In this document: in pieces, positions 52,671 to 61,234 of the stretch
Position numbering within the stretch: the stretch's first letter is position 1
How the letters are laid out: every line of letters begins with the position of its first letter
Assembly (NCBI GenBank): GCA_045126515.1
Contig: JBGVOM010000126.1
Span: 47,334 to 111,333 of the forward strand
DNA from: RUG11237 sp045126515
GTDB lineage: Bacteria; Bacillota; Clostridia; Lachnospirales; Lachnospiraceae
Direction: 5' to 3'
Length of the DNA: 64,000 bases
Notes under the pieces: generated by a model
The model's input: only the letters and a program-made list of their open reading frames with translations
Databases searched by the model: none
Told to the model about the DNA's origin: nothing
Position numbers and translations under genes: made by a program

Positions 52671-53801
52671 CTAGGCTAATTCCGGTGTTTCCCAAAGGTT
52701 TAACTTAGTTCCAATTCCTTTTTCTAAAGCATTACGGTACACTACTGTTCCCCATGCCACGTCCTCTACCGGCATGCCGCCCACCGAGTAAATAACAATT
52801 TCATCCTCTTTTCTATGCACCGGAATCTTTCCTAATAAGACATCTCCCAAATCGTCAATCTGGTCTGTGGTCATCTTGCCCTCTGCAATTAAATCCATAA
52901 CATGTACAGCTGGAATCGGTATGGTGTTATAAGCATTTGGCTTCATTTCTTCTTCCCAGGCTTCGTATAATTTAATATTATCCGTAACTGTCCTTGCACG
53001 ATTGATAATGAAATCATCGTCAAATCTTAAGGCTGCCGTTGTTTCAATAATTGCTCCCGGCTTAATCCATTCTTCTGCAATGTATGGATACTGCATAGGA
53101 TCCCCTGTTGGGGAAGATGTGGAAACAGATACAATATCTGCATCCCTTACTGCTTCCTCGATTGTTTCTACGGCATATACCTCTACACCCGGAAATTCCT
53201 CATGTACATATTCAATAAATTTGTCTAAAGATGCCTTACCCCGTCCTTTAATCTTTACTGTTTTTATACCCGGTCTCACTGCCATGACCGCTGCCAGCGC
53301 TGTCTTGCTCATTACACCCGGTCCTACAATACCAACTACTTTTGCATCTTCTTTTGCAAAATACTTAAATCCCACACCCGGAACAGCTCCGGTTCTGTAA
53401 GCCGACAAAATATTTGCGGACATATAAGCTAACGGTGCTCCGGTATCTTTATCATTTAGGGTAAGCATTAAAATGGAGCGAGGCAGCCCTTTTTCTCTGT
53501 TATCTGCGTTGGAGCCATACCACTTCATACCTGCCATATCGAACTTGCCACCTAAATATGCCGGCATTGCCATAAATCTTCTGTCCGGTCCGTCTACCGG
53601 CATTTCCGGAAACGGAGAAGATTCCGGAAACATAACCATACAGCCATGAGAATTGCCGTTGGCGCCACCCATACGGAAATTTCCAATCTTTAAAAGCTTA
53701 AACATTTCTTCCATGGCTTCTACACAGCCTTTCATGTCTTTTACACCTGCTGCAATCATATCCTGCTCATTTAAATATAAAAAATCCACTTTACTGCTCA
53801 T
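52671..53801 (-). CDS. Ornithine cyclodeaminase/mu-crystallin family protein
   Basis: 376 residues. The N-terminal substrate region is MSSKVDFLYLNEQDM... with KWYGSNADN and AYRTGAV; the NAD-binding Rossmann motif is VVGIVGPGVMSKTALAA. OCD converts ornithine to proline plus ammonia; some homologues are imine reductases. Databases often label close homologues tyramine oxidase subunit B, a name with little sequence support. The ATG at 53801 has AGGAAA just upstream; a longer frame would run across the terminator hairpin. It heads the oxidase part of the operon. Confidence 0.87.
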   Translation of the reverse strand: MSSKVDFLYLNEQDMIAAGVKDMKGCVEAMEEMFKLLKIGNFRMGGANGNSHGCMVMFPESSPFPEMPVDGPDRRFMAMPAYLGGKFDMAGMKWYGSNADNREKGLPRSILMLTLNDKDTGAPLAYMSANILSAYRTGAVPGVGFKYFAKEDAKVVGIVGPGVMSKTALAAVMAVRPGIKTVKIKGRGKASLDKFIEYVHEEFPGVEVYAVETIEEAVRDADIVSVSTSSPTGDPMQYPYIAEEWIKPGAIIETTAALRFDDDFIINRARTVTDNIKLYEAWEEEMKPNAYNTIPIPAVHVMDLIAEGKMTTDQIDDLGDVLLGKIPVHRKEDEIVIYSVGGMPVEDVAWGTVVYRNALEKGIGTKLNLWETPELA

Positions 53802-53851
53802 ATCTTTTCCTGCCTTTCCTCTGTCGAAAACTAGAACATTTTCTATGCTGC

Positions 53852-53904
53852 AAACAAAGAAAGACAAAGGCATCCCCTGTAGACACCTTTGTCTTTCTTT
53901 GTTT
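53852..53904. terminator. Strong hairpin between the alcohol dehydrogenase and OCD genes
   Basis: A perfect 19-bp stem (53852-53870 with 53886-53904) around a 15-base loop, flanked by T/A runs. It sits in the operon about 58 bases after the ADH stop, so it should end or attenuate transcription into the OCD-Hcn genes. Confidence 0.8.
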
Positions 53905-53962
53905 TCGTTTCTGTAATTATCTTATTCCTTTTGTTTTATAAAAAATTGTAAAAATCGGAACT

Positions 53963-55117
53963 TTAAAAAATTTTTGTAAGCATTTCTGATGCAATGTCTT
54001 TTGTTACAGTAATAGGTGCAAGTCCAGCCAATGGCTCATTCGCTACCCTGACAGCAAGATCATCGATATCAGCTTCCGCCGATACATACTCTTCTATCCT
54101 TTTTACGCCCACCACATCATATGCAAACTTTTTGTATGCCTCTGACGCTTTTTTTCCAATTTCTTCTGCACTCTCACTTCCATTATATTCTGCTCCCAGA
54201 ATTTCACCAATATTCTTTACCTTTTCCGGCAAAGCTGTACTGATTGTTTCTAATACCGCTGGAAGGGAATATGCACAACAGGCTCCATGAGGAATATGAT
54301 ACATTCCACCAATTACATGCGCAAGGGAATGCCCTACATGAGCACTTGGATTGGCTAACATCCACCCCGCAAGTGATGCTGCAACATGCATCTTAGTTCT
54401 TGCTTCCTTATCTGCGCCATTTTTAACAGCCTTAGGCAGATATTTCACTACATTTTCCATGATAGATTCTGTAATCATATCAGACATGGGATTTGCCAAT
54501 ACCGTTGTATAACCTTCTGCTGCATGGGAAAATACGTCAAGCCCTGTCATAATGGTAAGATCTGTTGGCATACCGGATGAGAATTCCGGATCGATAACAG
54601 CAAATTCACTCATTCCGTTAGCTGCAAGAATTGCCACTTTAATATTATTTTTTGTGTCTGAAATAATAAGTCCGTTGGAGAGTTCAGAACCAGTGCCAGA
54701 TGTGGTAGGCACACTCATTAATCCTAAAGATTTCTTCATCTCCTTCTCAGGATTGGCATATTCTAAAATGTGACCGCCATTTACTCTTAAAATGTTAATT
54801 CCTTTTGCAGTATCGATAGCGCTGCCTCCACCGATTCCAATGACACAATCACATTTTTCTTTTCTACAGATTTCAAAACCCTCATCAACTATTTCTGCCG
54901 GAGGATCCGGTAATACTTTATCAAACTCTGCATAACTGATTCCGGAACCTGTTAAGTTTTCTAAAACTTTATCAACAATTCCTGCAGTCTTTACACCTCC
55001 GTCATAAACTACGAACGCCTTTTTATATCCGGCCTCTTTTAGAGCTGCGCCCATATCTTTATGGCAGTTTTCACCAACCATTATTTTTACATTCTGCATG
55101 CATGTGTAATTTACCAT
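53963..55117 (-). CDS. Iron-containing alcohol dehydrogenase
   Basis: 384 residues of the Fe-ADH family (group III), reducing an aldehyde or oxidising an alcohol with NAD(P). NAD motif IGIGGGSAIDTAKG (near 95). Metal site in GHSLAHVIGGMYHIPHGACC (near 265-285), with GLDVFSHAAEGY supplying an upstream ligand. It is 15 bases after RidA. Within the operon it may dispose of an aldehyde released by the oxidase (inference). Confidence 0.93.
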   Translation of the reverse strand: MVNYTCMQNVKIMVGENCHKDMGAALKEAGYKKAFVVYDGGVKTAGIVDKVLENLTGSGISYAEFDKVLPDPPAEIVDEGFEICRKEKCDCVIGIGGGSAIDTAKGINILRVNGGHILEYANPEKEMKKSLGLMSVPTTSGTGSELSNGLIISDTKNNIKVAILAANGMSEFAVIDPEFSSGMPTDLTIMTGLDVFSHAAEGYTTVLANPMSDMITESIMENVVKYLPKAVKNGADKEARTKMHVAASLAGWMLANPSAHVGHSLAHVIGGMYHIPHGACCAYSLPAVLETISTALPEKVKNIGEILGAEYNGSESAEEIGKKASEAYKKFAYDVVGVKRIEEYVSAEADIDDLAVRVANEPLAGLAPITVTKDIASEMLTKIF

Positions 55118-55132
55118 TTTTGCCCTCCCCTT

Positions 55133-55522
55133 TTATTCTTCATCCAAAATAGCAGTAAGTTCAATCTCAACAAACTGTGTCGGTCTGTTTAATGCCGGCG
55201 TGCCTACCATTGTGAAAAGCGGTTTAATATCATGAAAAACTTCTGAATATGCATCTCCCACTTCTTTTCCATAACTCATATCTGTAATAAATGCTTCCAC
55301 CTTCACAACATCTTCCGGTGTAGCACCTGCCTCTTTTAAAAGCTTTACAAATTTTGCAAAAATGTATTTTGCCTGTTCATATGCTGTAGCACCATATACT
55401 GTTCCATCCGGCTGGACTGAGGTAGTTCCCCCTATAAACACAAATGGTCCCTTTTTCACCATTCTGGAATATCCTACCTTTTCTTCTAGTGGTGCTCCTG
55501 AGGAATAATTTGTTCTTTTCAT
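55133..55522 (-). CDS. RidA-like protein of the catabolic operon
   Basis: 129 residues of the RidA/YjgF fold. It is more divergent than the copy at 9.1 kb: the usual C-terminal Arg motif is replaced by NRPTQFVEIELTAIL, so imine hydrolysis on a different substrate is likely. It is the first gene of the operon, after GGAGGTG, with an extended -10 promoter just upstream. An imine-hydrolysing partner fits an oxidase that makes imines. Confidence 0.88.
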   Translation of the reverse strand: MKRTNYSSGAPLEEKVGYSRMVKKGPFVFIGGTTSVQPDGTVYGATAYEQAKYIFAKFVKLLKEAGATPEDVVKVEAFITDMSYGKEVGDAYSEVFHDIKPLFTMVGTPALNRPTQFVEIELTAILDEE

Positions 55523-55551
55523 ATATATTCACCTCCATAATTGATATGGAG

Positions 55552-55560
55552 ATTATAGCA
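55552..55560 (-). promoter_or_regulatory. Extended -10 promoter of the RidA-ADH-OCD-Hcn operon
   Basis: Minus strand TGCTATAAT, a consensus extended -10 (TGnTATAAT), 30 bases before the RidA ATG. No good -35 was seen. Confidence 0.6.
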
Positions 55561-55599
55561 TTCGTAATACGGAGAATATTGTATAAATCAGAACTACAA

Positions 55600-55645
55600 A
55601 CGGAGGTGTTGTCAGAACATAATTAAGTCCTGACAATACCTCCGT
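55600..55645 (-). terminator. Terminator after the PP2C-like gene
   Basis: A 16-bp stem (55600-55615 with 55630-55645, one G-U) with flanking T runs, placed just beyond the PP2C stop and before the RidA promoter. Confidence 0.8.
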
Positions 55646-55651
55646 TATTTC

Positions 55652-56332
55652 TTATTTTCCCAATTGTGTTTTTGGCATGATTTTATATGTTTTATCTATA
55701 AAAATGCTGACTATCGTATAATTCTCTATAATATTCTGCCGACTGTCAAGTACGATTTGTTCCAGCCTGCGGCAAACCTTTTCCGGAGCATCCATTCCCT
55801 CTGCTGCCTCTATCAGTTCTTTATTTCCTATATTTTTCCATGCTCCCCTTGTATAAAGGACAAATATGTCACCGTCTTTTAATTTTCGCTTTTTATCTAC
55901 AACAGGCTCAAATTCCCCAGACTGCCCTAAATAACTCTCTTTTGCCTTCCACTTGATATTTCCATTACGGATTCCAAATAATTTGGTATTTCCTATGCTA
56001 ATCCAAAGAGCCTTTTGATAATCCGTCAAAAGAATTACCATGCTGGTTTCTATAGCTGCTTTCTCCTTGCCATTATGAAGTTTTTTATGTGCTTCCCACA
56101 TATAATATTTTGCCAACCTCTTACTGCAGCCGGGATTTTCACGAAATGCTGTTATTACAGCGGTTACTGCAAGCTTGGCACTTTCGCTCTTTAAATCTTT
56201 CTCATTCCCATCTGCAATGCAATAACAAGAAAAATCCTCTAATTCCACAAAATCAAAGTAATCCTGATTTTTTATACAGCATCCGGATTCTGTAATAAAT
56301 TTGGTTCGGAATACCGAATTTTCTTTACGCAT
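55652..56332 (-). CDS. PP2C-like serine/threonine phosphatase
   Basis: 226 residues with a reduced PP2C fold: NQDYFDFVELEDFSCYCIADG (the Asp-Gly metal motif, read from CCIKNQDYF through IADGNE), TSMVILLT, WISIGNTKLFGIRNG, GDIFVLYTRGAW. The acidic C-terminal metal residue is not obvious (IENYTIVSIFI), so activity is uncertain. ATG 56332 has AAAGGA. Similar phosphatases accompany FHA and type VII secretion genes in related bacteria; a polymorphic-toxin region lies upstream here. Confidence 0.75.
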   Translation of the reverse strand: MRKENSVFRTKFITESGCCIKNQDYFDFVELEDFSCYCIADGNEKDLKSESAKLAVTAVITAFRENPGCSKRLAKYYMWEAHKKLHNGKEKAAIETSMVILLTDYQKALWISIGNTKLFGIRNGNIKWKAKESYLGQSGEFEPVVDKKRKLKDGDIFVLYTRGAWKNIGNKELIEAAEGMDAPEKVCRRLEQIVLDSRQNIIENYTIVSIFIDKTYKIMPKTQLGK

Positions 56333-56793
56333 ATCTATCCTTTCTTCACTGACAATACATATTGTTGAACAACAATTTAACTGTCGCCTGTTTCTTAGCA
56401 AAGTTTGGTGTTATTTTTTTTCGGAAACAGGAAACAGTTATTATTGAAAGCAACGTCCTAACATTACGATTGCTCTGTTCTGACTTGCCTAAGATATTGT
56501 ATCATAATTATTTCAATTTTTTCTTCTTGGAACTAAGCGGTGCATTTTTCGCAACGAAAATATTGTCTAATTTTTACAATTTGTTGATTTTACGGGGTTT
56601 TCGGCGATTTTTGATGTTTTCTATTTTCCGTTCGTTGTTAAAATCACGCCATTCGGTACTTTTTTGGATGCTTTTTCATTTTTATGATATTATAAAAATT
56701 TATTTGTTGCCTATATTAACAGAGTCACCATCGTGGTGCTGTTTTCTTTCATCATCTCCATTGGTACCGCCACTGCCGTCTTTATTATTCCTT

Positions 56794-57576
56794 TTATCTT
56801 CCTATTTTGCTCTTTATTTTTGCATTCACATAAATAACTATTGCCAAAATAACCGCAATAATAATAAAGGTAATCATAAGTTGTTCAAACGGATCCACTG
56901 TTTCTGTTTCCTGCTGTTCCCATCGTCCTATGGCATCTATATAAAGAGATTTGTTTTCCTCCGATACGCCTTGCTGCTCTCCTAATTTATCAAGCGTACC
57001 ATAATAGTTTCCCATAGAATAAGTACAAACCGGTAATTTTATATATTCTTTCTTTTTTATATCCAGTAACAATGGGTCCATCCATACCTTGACTTTCTCA
57101 CCACTCTCCAAAGTTACAATAAAATATTCACCGTAACCAACTTGTTCCATATTAAATCTCAATTGCCTTAATTTATACCTGATATCTCCCTTTAAGTCTT
57201 GTTTATAGGAAAATGCCTGGAGTATTTTAATTGTGGAGCTGCTTCTGTGACGCCCTGATGTGGTTCTATTTGTTTTGATTCCCGCCTTAGATTCTTCTTT
57301 TATTTTAAAACATCTTGTAGACATTATATTTTCTTCTGAAATTTCAATGGTAAAATACTCATATTTTTTAATATCCTCCACGGACTTAGCTATCGGTATA
57401 TCCTCTCCCGCCGGATAACCTACCACATCGGAATCCACTTCTGCATATGATATGGCTTTTGTCCTTTCATATACAGGTTTGTAATAATTTCTGGTATAAC
57501 TCATAATTCCTGCTAGCACCACTATTACAACAATAGTGGCTTTTATCAGTGTTGGTAATTTATGTATCTCATGCAT
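56794..57576 (-). CDS. Two-helix membrane protein of unknown function
   Basis: 260 residues: an N-terminal membrane segment (about 11-30), a large extracytoplasmic or cytoplasmic domain (about 35-225) and a C-terminal membrane segment (about 230-252), ending KSKIGR. I choose ATG 57576 (GAGAGGA about 9 bases upstream). Right after its stop, the +1 frame continues for 33 hydrophilic codons (to about 56693), suggesting a frameshifted tail. The 56333-56793 interval otherwise holds no recognisable gene. Confidence 0.6.
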   Translation of the reverse strand: MHEIHKLPTLIKATIVVIVVLAGIMSYTRNYYKPVYERTKAISYAEVDSDVVGYPAGEDIPIAKSVEDIKKYEYFTIEISEENIMSTRCFKIKEESKAGIKTNRTTSGRHRSSSTIKILQAFSYKQDLKGDIRYKLRQLRFNMEQVGYGEYFIVTLESGEKVKVWMDPLLLDIKKKEYIKLPVCTYSMGNYYGTLDKLGEQQGVSEENKSLYIDAIGRWEQQETETVDPFEQLMITFIIIAVILAIVIYVNAKIKSKIGR

Positions 57577-57930
57577 ATCTTGTCTTCCTCTCTTTCTTAT
57601 GTAAGTCATAATATAATTCTCCACTATTCACATCTAATTCTCTACCTTCACTTGCAAACCATGCAACAAATTCTTTTGGTAATCCATGATGAATTTCACC
57701 TGTTGGTTCTTGTCGCGTATACTCTTTGCAACGTTTACGATGAACTTCTATTCTATTGCTACTTGCATCATTGAGCGAAACAATTCCAAGTTCAGCATTT
57801 GAAACATACTTTCCGTTCTTATGTCATCTTTCATATTTATCTTGCTTATATCCTTTCTTTTCTAATTTCGCCCTAAAATCTTCAAATTAATCTACATGGA
57901 TTACATTATCTTCGGTGAGAGCCATTACGA
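57569..57930 (-). pseudogene. Decayed HNH-type polymorphic-toxin C-terminus
   Basis: Read on the minus strand, one frame codes FEDFRAKLEKKGYKQDKYER, an in-frame TGA, then HKNGKYVSNAELGIVSLNDA and later EIHHGLPKEFVAWFASEG. The IHHGLPKEF segment resembles the HNH nuclease motif of secreted toxins. A TAA precedes the first segment, the TGA interrupts it (where Trp would be natural), and the frame ends at 57569, overlapping the start of the next gene. No start codon or ribosome site. It is a remnant of a toxin domain. Confidence 0.6.
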
Positions 57931-57988
57931 TTAATATAAAGACCGTGGTTATTTTTTAGATGGTAAGTGTCCTTAAGTGAAAACATAA

Positions 57989-58318
57989 TTAAATTTTAAT
58001 ATTTCTTCTATCCCATTCTTGAAGAAACATCTTAGCTTCAAAACCAACTAATCCTTTTCTATTCTGTAATTCTCCTAATACATCTCTCGCATCATCTGGT
58101 AATATCCCTATTAAACTAGATGCCACGTTTAACTTAACATAATCATTATTATGTTTCAGACTTGGGAATAGTAAATCAAGTTTACAACTCTCTACTAATT
58201 GTTTTCGAATTTTTCTTATAATACTTGATTGCTTATTTGCCGTTTTAGATTCTCCTAGTTCTATTGATTCACCGTATTTAATTGATGCATCTATGAATTT
58301 TTCAACTAATCTTTCCAT
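57989..58318 (-). CDS. DUF2019-like immunity protein
   Basis: 109 residues: LVEKFIDASIKYGESIELG at the N-terminus, LLFPSLKHNNDYVKLNVASSL (HEAT-like helix pairs, read in two parts) and a final AKMFLQEWDRR. This matches DUF2019-type immunity proteins coded after HNH-family toxins. It directly follows the toxin remnant by 16 bases, with GGGAGG upstream of its ATG. It is intact although its cognate toxin is broken. Confidence 0.75.
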   Translation of the reverse strand: MERLVEKFIDASIKYGESIELGESKTANKQSSIIRKIRKQLVESCKLDLLFPSLKHNNDYVKLNVASSLIGILPDDARDVLGELQNRKGLVGFEAKMFLQEWDRRNIKI

Positions 58319-58334
58319 TTCTTAATTTACCTCC

Positions 58335-58737
58335 CTAATCAAACGGAACAAATTGCCATCCATTGCTCGTTTCAATTACATCTCCGTATTTCTTTAATAC
58401 ATCCATACCAAAATCAAATTGTTGTTGAAAACTTTGTCCACTTAACCACTGTCTAACCGTCAATCCATTAGTAAAGCCAGAAGCTGGAATGGATAAATAA
58501 TATCCACTTATTTTGGCATGAACAGTACCTTTTCCATGCGGTATTGCAATAATATTATTTACATTATTTACTTCATTAGATGAAAATCCAGATTTACCTA
58601 TCTGGGATTGTTCCACAATATGATGCCAAGCATTACCCTCTCCTGGACTTCCTAAATATTTTTCAAATCGTCAAAACTACTGAATCCCTTATTTGGTACA
58701 GATGCACTACCACTCTTGACAAAGACTCTTTAGTCTT
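58335..58737 (-). pseudogene. Frameshifted HNH/AHH-like toxin C-terminal cassette
   Basis: The minus strand codes KSGSASVPNKGFSSFDDLK, then in the next frame KYLGSPGEGNAWHHIVEQ and QIGKSGF...GTVHAKISGYYLS, GLTVRQWLSGQSFQQQFDFG to a TAG at 58335. The WHHIVEQ motif and the following GTVHAKI are typical of a secreted nuclease toxin. A one-base loss in an A run (58659-58663) shifts the frame, and the N-terminal part is missing beyond 58737, near the IS110 copy. It pairs with the DUF2019 immunity gene. Confidence 0.7.
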
Positions 58738-58837
58738 ATAATAATCCAAGCCGATGCTCAACTTCTAAAAAAGAATACACTTTCCAAAGCCGACCTTTAC
58801 ATCTGCTTAAAATTTTACCACACATTTGACATTTGCT

Positions 58838-60073
58838 CTACATATTTTCGCTAGCATTTTCCACTACTGGCATACGGTACTCTGTACCGCTTTTCAACAT
58901 CCCATAAATAATACTGATTAATCGTCTGGAAATACAAATCAGTGCCTGCTGACTGCTCTTACCCTCTGCCTTACGCTTCTCGTAATACGAACGAACTACT
59001 GGATTTCTTGGTGTACCTTTTGAGGATACCTGCACCATCTGAATCGCAAGGAAATAAATCGTAGCTTGTAATCTTCTATTGCCTTGCTTTGTAGCAAAAT
59101 CCTTACCTTTCCCACTAGATGATAAATGAAGCGGTGCAATACCAGCAAACTGTGCCAGTTTATTGGCATTGGCAAAACGTTTGATATCACCGATTTCTGA
59201 CAGAATCTTCACTGCCGTGATGACACTTACCCCTGAGATTGTTGTAAGTGTACAGCCAAGCATTTCATACATCTTCGCTAACATCTTATCTACTTCAGCC
59301 AGCTGTTTGTCATAGTGCTGTAAATCACTGACAATGCTAAGGGTTACCATATCCCTTGCATCTTGAAACTCATTATTTTTGACTTTGTCACTGGCAACAG
59401 CATCCAAGATTTTCTCGCAGGTCTTGATGGAACACTTGTTATGACTGACAGGAACAAGTTCCTCACGCAAATCCTCAACAGTCTTACCCCTTAGATACTT
59501 TCTGGATGGGTAATGCTCCCAGAAATACAGTGCAGTAGGTCTGCTGATATCATTGAAAAACTGCTTGTAAGACGGATACGCAATGCACAACTGCTCATGA
59601 AGCTGGTTAACCAGTCTGGTTCGCTGTTTCATGATATTATCTCTCCGATGCACCAGCTGACCAAGTGATCAGTAAGTGTCATTCGGGCAGGCATCTGGAA
59701 GTTTATCAAGCATATTTAACGTTGCCAGAGCAATAGCTTCTGCATCATCACTGTCACTCTTTCGGTACATGGCACCTCTGTGTTTCGCCTGACGATGGGA
59801 TATCGCTGTATTTACATCTTTTACGAAATACCCCTTATCAATGAGCCACACCGCTAAAGGTCTGCCGTAACCATATGCATTCTCCAGTCCGAATACTACA
59901 GTTTTTCCATCAGTATTACTCTTCTTTACTTTAGTTACCAGCTTAGGAAAATCGGCTGGTCTGTTGGCGAAAGTAATCTCGCCAAGTTTGTTATTGTAGC
60001 AGTCAATGATGACTGCGGTGTGAGTTTCCTTATGCAGGTCGATACCCACATAAACATAATTCTCTTTAATCAT
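58838..60073 (-). pseudogene. IS110-family transposase interrupted by one in-frame stop
   Basis: The DEDD/serine transposase is present in full apart from one TGA. The N-terminal DEDD domain (ATG 60073) has YVGIDLHKE, FGLENAYGYG and YRKSDSDDAEAIA, with all four acidic residues. The C-terminal transposase_20 domain has ISGVSVITAVKILSEIGDI and the catalytic serine region APLHLSSSGK. TGA at 59666-59668 lies at NDTY*SLGQLV, where homologues have Trp (TGG). Without it the frame is continuous to a TAG at 58838, about 411 codons. So a single point mutation, or stop readthrough, separates it from an active enzyme. Confidence 0.88.
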
Positions 60074-60204
60074 TACATCAACTCCATTCTCAATGTTTGA
60101 CAAAACGGTGGCAATCTCAACTATTAAGCATCTTTCTCGGAATTACGCATCTTTTCAGCAACCAAGTGTGCAAGAGTGGTACAGCCTATCCACTTCTGGT
60201 CAGA

Positions 60205-60346
60205 CGCAAAATATTCCAATCGGAATACCGCTGACTTTCATGGAGATGGATACTTCCTGCAAGAAATGCAGGACTTACAAAAGACTTACGAATTGCTTCT
60301 GTAAGTGTCGTGATGTTAACTCTGAATACCGTCGTATTCAAGTTAA
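60205..60346 (-). ncRNA. Candidate bridge RNA in the IS110 leader
   Basis: Four consecutive hairpins, each of 5-7 perfect pairs: 60324-60329 with 60334-60339 (extended by ttaac/gttaa at 60316-60346), 60285-60289 with 60301-60305, 60255-60261 with 60267-60273, and 60212-60217 with 60222-60227. They lie 130-270 bases upstream of the transposase start on the same strand, where IS110 elements code the bridge RNA with its target- and donor-binding loops. Confidence 0.4.
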
Positions 60347-60658
60347 TTCTGCTTTCTCTTAAAAGAAAAAGACATTTTAACCATACCCCAAGTCTCATAT
60401 ACTTTCAGCGATGTAGATTTACCAGCTGAGCTGTTTCAAGGACATTTTATACACACCATATTTCCAGCTAATGGATTTGTGCCACCTACTCATATAGTTA
60501 CTGCTGTTACTCCAGTTACCAATCACTCACGAAACAGATAATCCATCTTATCAACACACACATTTCTTGCTACCAGAGCAAAAGAAAACTGCCCCCTACT
60601 GACAAAGTGCCATATAGGATGCAGTGATAATGAGTTGTCTTTCATTTTGGAATTTATC

Positions 60659-61234
60659 TTAGCCAAGACAGACATTCTTCTGGATGGCTTCTTCCAGTTC
60701 CTTAGAACCGATACCGATATATCTCTGGGTCACATTCACACTGGAGTGCTGGAGCAGGGATCTGACCAGTTCGATATTGTAATGATTGTTCACATACACG
60801 TTAGTGGCGAATCCTTTGCGGAAACTGTGAGAACCTACCCCGTTAAGAGCCAGATAAGAGCACACTGCCTTCAGATGTTTCAATACTGCTCTTTCTGTAA
60901 TCGGAAATAATCTTGCACTTGAAGAGATACCATGAGCATAAGCATAATCACGCACAAACTGATACACTTCATTCGGTACTGTGAAATTTCTGTACTTGCC
61001 AGTCTTCTGCTCATACATATCCAGACGATACCGACTGCCATCTTTCACAAAACTGTCTACCTTAAGTTGCAGGATATCACCAACACGCAGACCAAGATTG
61101 TATTCTAACACCAGCACTGTGGCAATCCTCTCATTGGGCTTATACTGCACACCTTCATGCACAAAGCCATTCTTCATGGTGGTTATAATCAGCTTGTAAG
61201 TATCTTCATCGATTGCTCTTGTTCTCTTATTCAT
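60659..61234 (-). CDS. Minimal tyrosine recombinase (catalytic domain only)
   Basis: 191 residues forming just the tyrosine recombinase catalytic domain. Catalytic residues: Arg in YNLGLRVGDIL, HxxR in SHSFRKGFAT, His in LLQHSSVNVTQ and Tyr in RYIGIG. The N-terminal core-binding domain is absent; the start (ATG 61234, GGAG 8 bases upstream) leaves no room for it. Such small enzymes resemble FimB/FimE-type invertases. It lies between IS110 and the serine recombinase gene, all on the minus strand. Confidence 0.87.
   Translation of the reverse strand: MNKRTRAIDEDTYKLIITTMKNGFVHEGVQYKPNERIATVLVLEYNLGLRVGDILQLKVDSFVKDGSRYRLDMYEQKTGKYRNFTVPNEVYQFVRDYAYAHGISSSARLFPITERAVLKHLKAVCSYLALNGVGSHSFRKGFATNVYVNNHYNIELVRSLLQHSSVNVTQRYIGIGSKELEEAIQKNVCLG

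Larger units (their letters stand above)
58838..60346 (-). mobile_element. IS110-type insertion sequence (outer ends not resolved)
   Basis: The unit comprises the transposase region plus its 5' leader with the hairpin cluster. IS110 elements lack clear terminal inverted repeats, so I cannot place the ends; they may extend some tens of bases either way. It lies next to the frameshifted toxin cassette (58335-58737). Confidence 0.55.

Noticed and set aside
56362..56985. Plus-strand 207-codon frame
   Set aside because: It is low complexity, Phe/Leu/Ser-rich, antisense to a supported minus-strand gene for its last third, and lacks a ribosome site.
60347..60532. Plus-strand open frame of about 60 codons (SDVDLPAELFQGHF)
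   Set aside because: No start codon or ribosome site, and it lies beyond the IS110 leader; probably chance or debris.
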